This document shows positions 5,838 to 6,375 of a DNA stretch of 6,375 nucleotides, in pieces; positions within the stretch are counted from its first letter, which is position 1; the number at the start of each line of letters is the position of its first letter. The notes under the pieces were generated by a model that did no database searches, was not told where the DNA came from, and was given only the letters and a program-made list of their open reading frames with translations. The stretch is from an uncultured Desulfovibrio sp. (lineage in GTDB: Bacteria > Desulfobacterota > Desulfovibrionia > Desulfovibrionales > Desulfovibrionaceae), in assembly GCA_900547595.1 (NCBI GenBank), contig URHE01000104.1:1-6375 (forward strand). Reading direction: 5' to 3'. Both the position numbers and the translations under genes were made by a program.

Positions 5838-6098
5838 TCAGTCGTCCGCGGGCTCCCGCGTTTCCGGCCGGTCGAACAGCCCGAGGCGGGCGGCCAGCTC
5901 CGTGGACCGGAGCACCAGAGGCAGCAGGGCAACGCCGCCGGAACCCCGGCGCAGCAGGCTCAGTCCCAGCCCGAGCAGAAACGAGCAGCCCACGCTCCGC
6001 AAGGGATGCCCGCGCACATAGTCGAGCGGGGCAACGGCATCCGCCGCCCGCAAAAACCGCGCCTTGGCCCTGCTGACGTCTTGCATGGCAGTATTCAC
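5838..6098 (-). CDS. Small predicted membrane protein, possibly related to DUF883/YqjD C-termini
   Basis: An 86-residue protein from the GTG at 6098. It has a basic, helical N-terminus (DVSRAKARFLRAADAVAPLD), then VRGHPLRSVGCSFLLGLGLSLLRR, which resembles the 'RENP..SVG' plus hydrophobic segment at the C-terminus of DUF883/YqjD ribosome-associated inner-membrane proteins. A second short hydrophobic stretch (GGVALLPLVLRS, 54-65) and an acidic tail follow. I chose the GTG because GGGGAG lies five bases upstream and it overlaps the preceding stop as GTGA. The ATG at 6086 is the alternative, but its spacing to that site is too long. The frame is open upstream to 6263, but that part is Arg/Gly/Pro-rich and unlike protein. 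The function is unknown and the DUF883 likeness is a weak, by-eye judgement. tRNA-Arg follows after 13 bases. Confidence 0.68.
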   Translation of the reverse strand: MNTAMQDVSRAKARFLRAADAVAPLDYVRGHPLRSVGCSFLLGLGLSLLRRGSGGVALLPLVLRSTELAARLGLFDRPETREPADD

Positions 6099-6375
6099 AT
6101 GTTCTCCCCGCGCATTCCCGGCATTTCTTCCGTGACCGGAAGAGCCGGGCCGCGCATGGGGGCGCCCCGGCCCGCGCCCCGCCTTCCGGCGGGGACGGCC
6201 ACTGACGGGCTCATGACCGGCGCCCGTAAGGGACCGCCCGCGCCCAGATGCCGACGCGCCCATTCCCTGAACAACGCGACCCGGCGCAACGGGGGGCCGG
6301 GGGCTTCCGGACGGTGCCGCCCGAGGGCGCCTCCCCCGCCGCTCCGGCCTGCGCTTCCGGCTGCTCCCCGGCGGG
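6095..6375 (-). CDS. End of an upstream reading frame, partial, frame uncertain
   Basis: A minus-strand frame open from the right edge ends in TGA at 6095-6097, overlapping the next gene's GTG as GTGA, which favours a real coupled gene. Against this, its 93 visible residues are Arg/Gly/Pro-rich with no recognisable domain. Another frame (stop at 6211-6213) has a more convincing coding pattern at the edge (high GC3; PAGEQPEAQAGAAGEAP) until a run of six C at 6291-6296. Either the gene ends at 6211, with the hairpin at 6177-6194 behind it, or a frame change occurs at the C run. I do not recognise the product. Confidence 0.35.
   Translation of the reverse strand, partial: RRGAAGSAGRSGGGGALGRHRPEAPGPPLRRVALFREWARRHLGAGGPLRAPVMSPSVAVPAGRRGAGRGAPMRGPALPVTEEMPGMRGENM

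Overview
The window looks like chromosomal DNA from a GC-rich sulfate-reducing bacterium of the Desulfovibrio group. The main evidence is the minus-strand outer-membrane porin, whose mature N-terminus (IDFQAKGQWLMGF) and C-terminal aromatic end look like the abundant homotrimeric porins of Desulfovibrionaceae. The genus is an inference from protein recognition; no database search was possible.

Layout. Bases 1-3118 (minus strand) hold a two-component operon. A membrane sensor histidine kinase (1244-3118) is followed, with a 4-base ATGA overlap, by a sigma-54-dependent NtrC-family response regulator that runs off the left edge (1-1247). Reading away from the kinase on the plus strand is a small periplasmic ZraP-like metal-binding protein (3305-3847). 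The roughly 190 bases between them contain what looks like a complete enhancer-dependent promoter: two copies of a 13-bp palindromic box (3102-3114 and 3135-3147), a full match to the IHF consensus (3205-3217) and a full match to the sigma-54 -24/-12 consensus (3225-3240). This fits a Zra-type envelope or zinc-stress circuit. The kinase senses a signal, the regulator binds the paired boxes, and sigma-54 RNA polymerase transcribes the periplasmic chaperone/metal-buffer gene.

zraP and the porin (3987-5546, minus) converge on a strong bidirectional terminator (3906-3947). The porin has a sigma-70-type promoter (5612-5640) directly preceded by a full match to the E. coli UP-element consensus (5643-5664), as expected for a very highly expressed envelope protein.

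Further right, all on the minus strand, are an 86-residue predicted membrane protein of unknown function (5838-6098), a tRNA-Arg with anticodon TCT and an encoded CCA end (5748-5824) only 13 bases behind it, and an intrinsic terminator (5703-5737). The last ~280 bases hold the end of an upstream reading frame whose frame cannot be settled here.

I see no mobile element, CRISPR array or clearly new system. The most interesting content is the regulatory DNA: the zraP control region, whose boxes overlap the start of the kinase gene, and the porin promoter.
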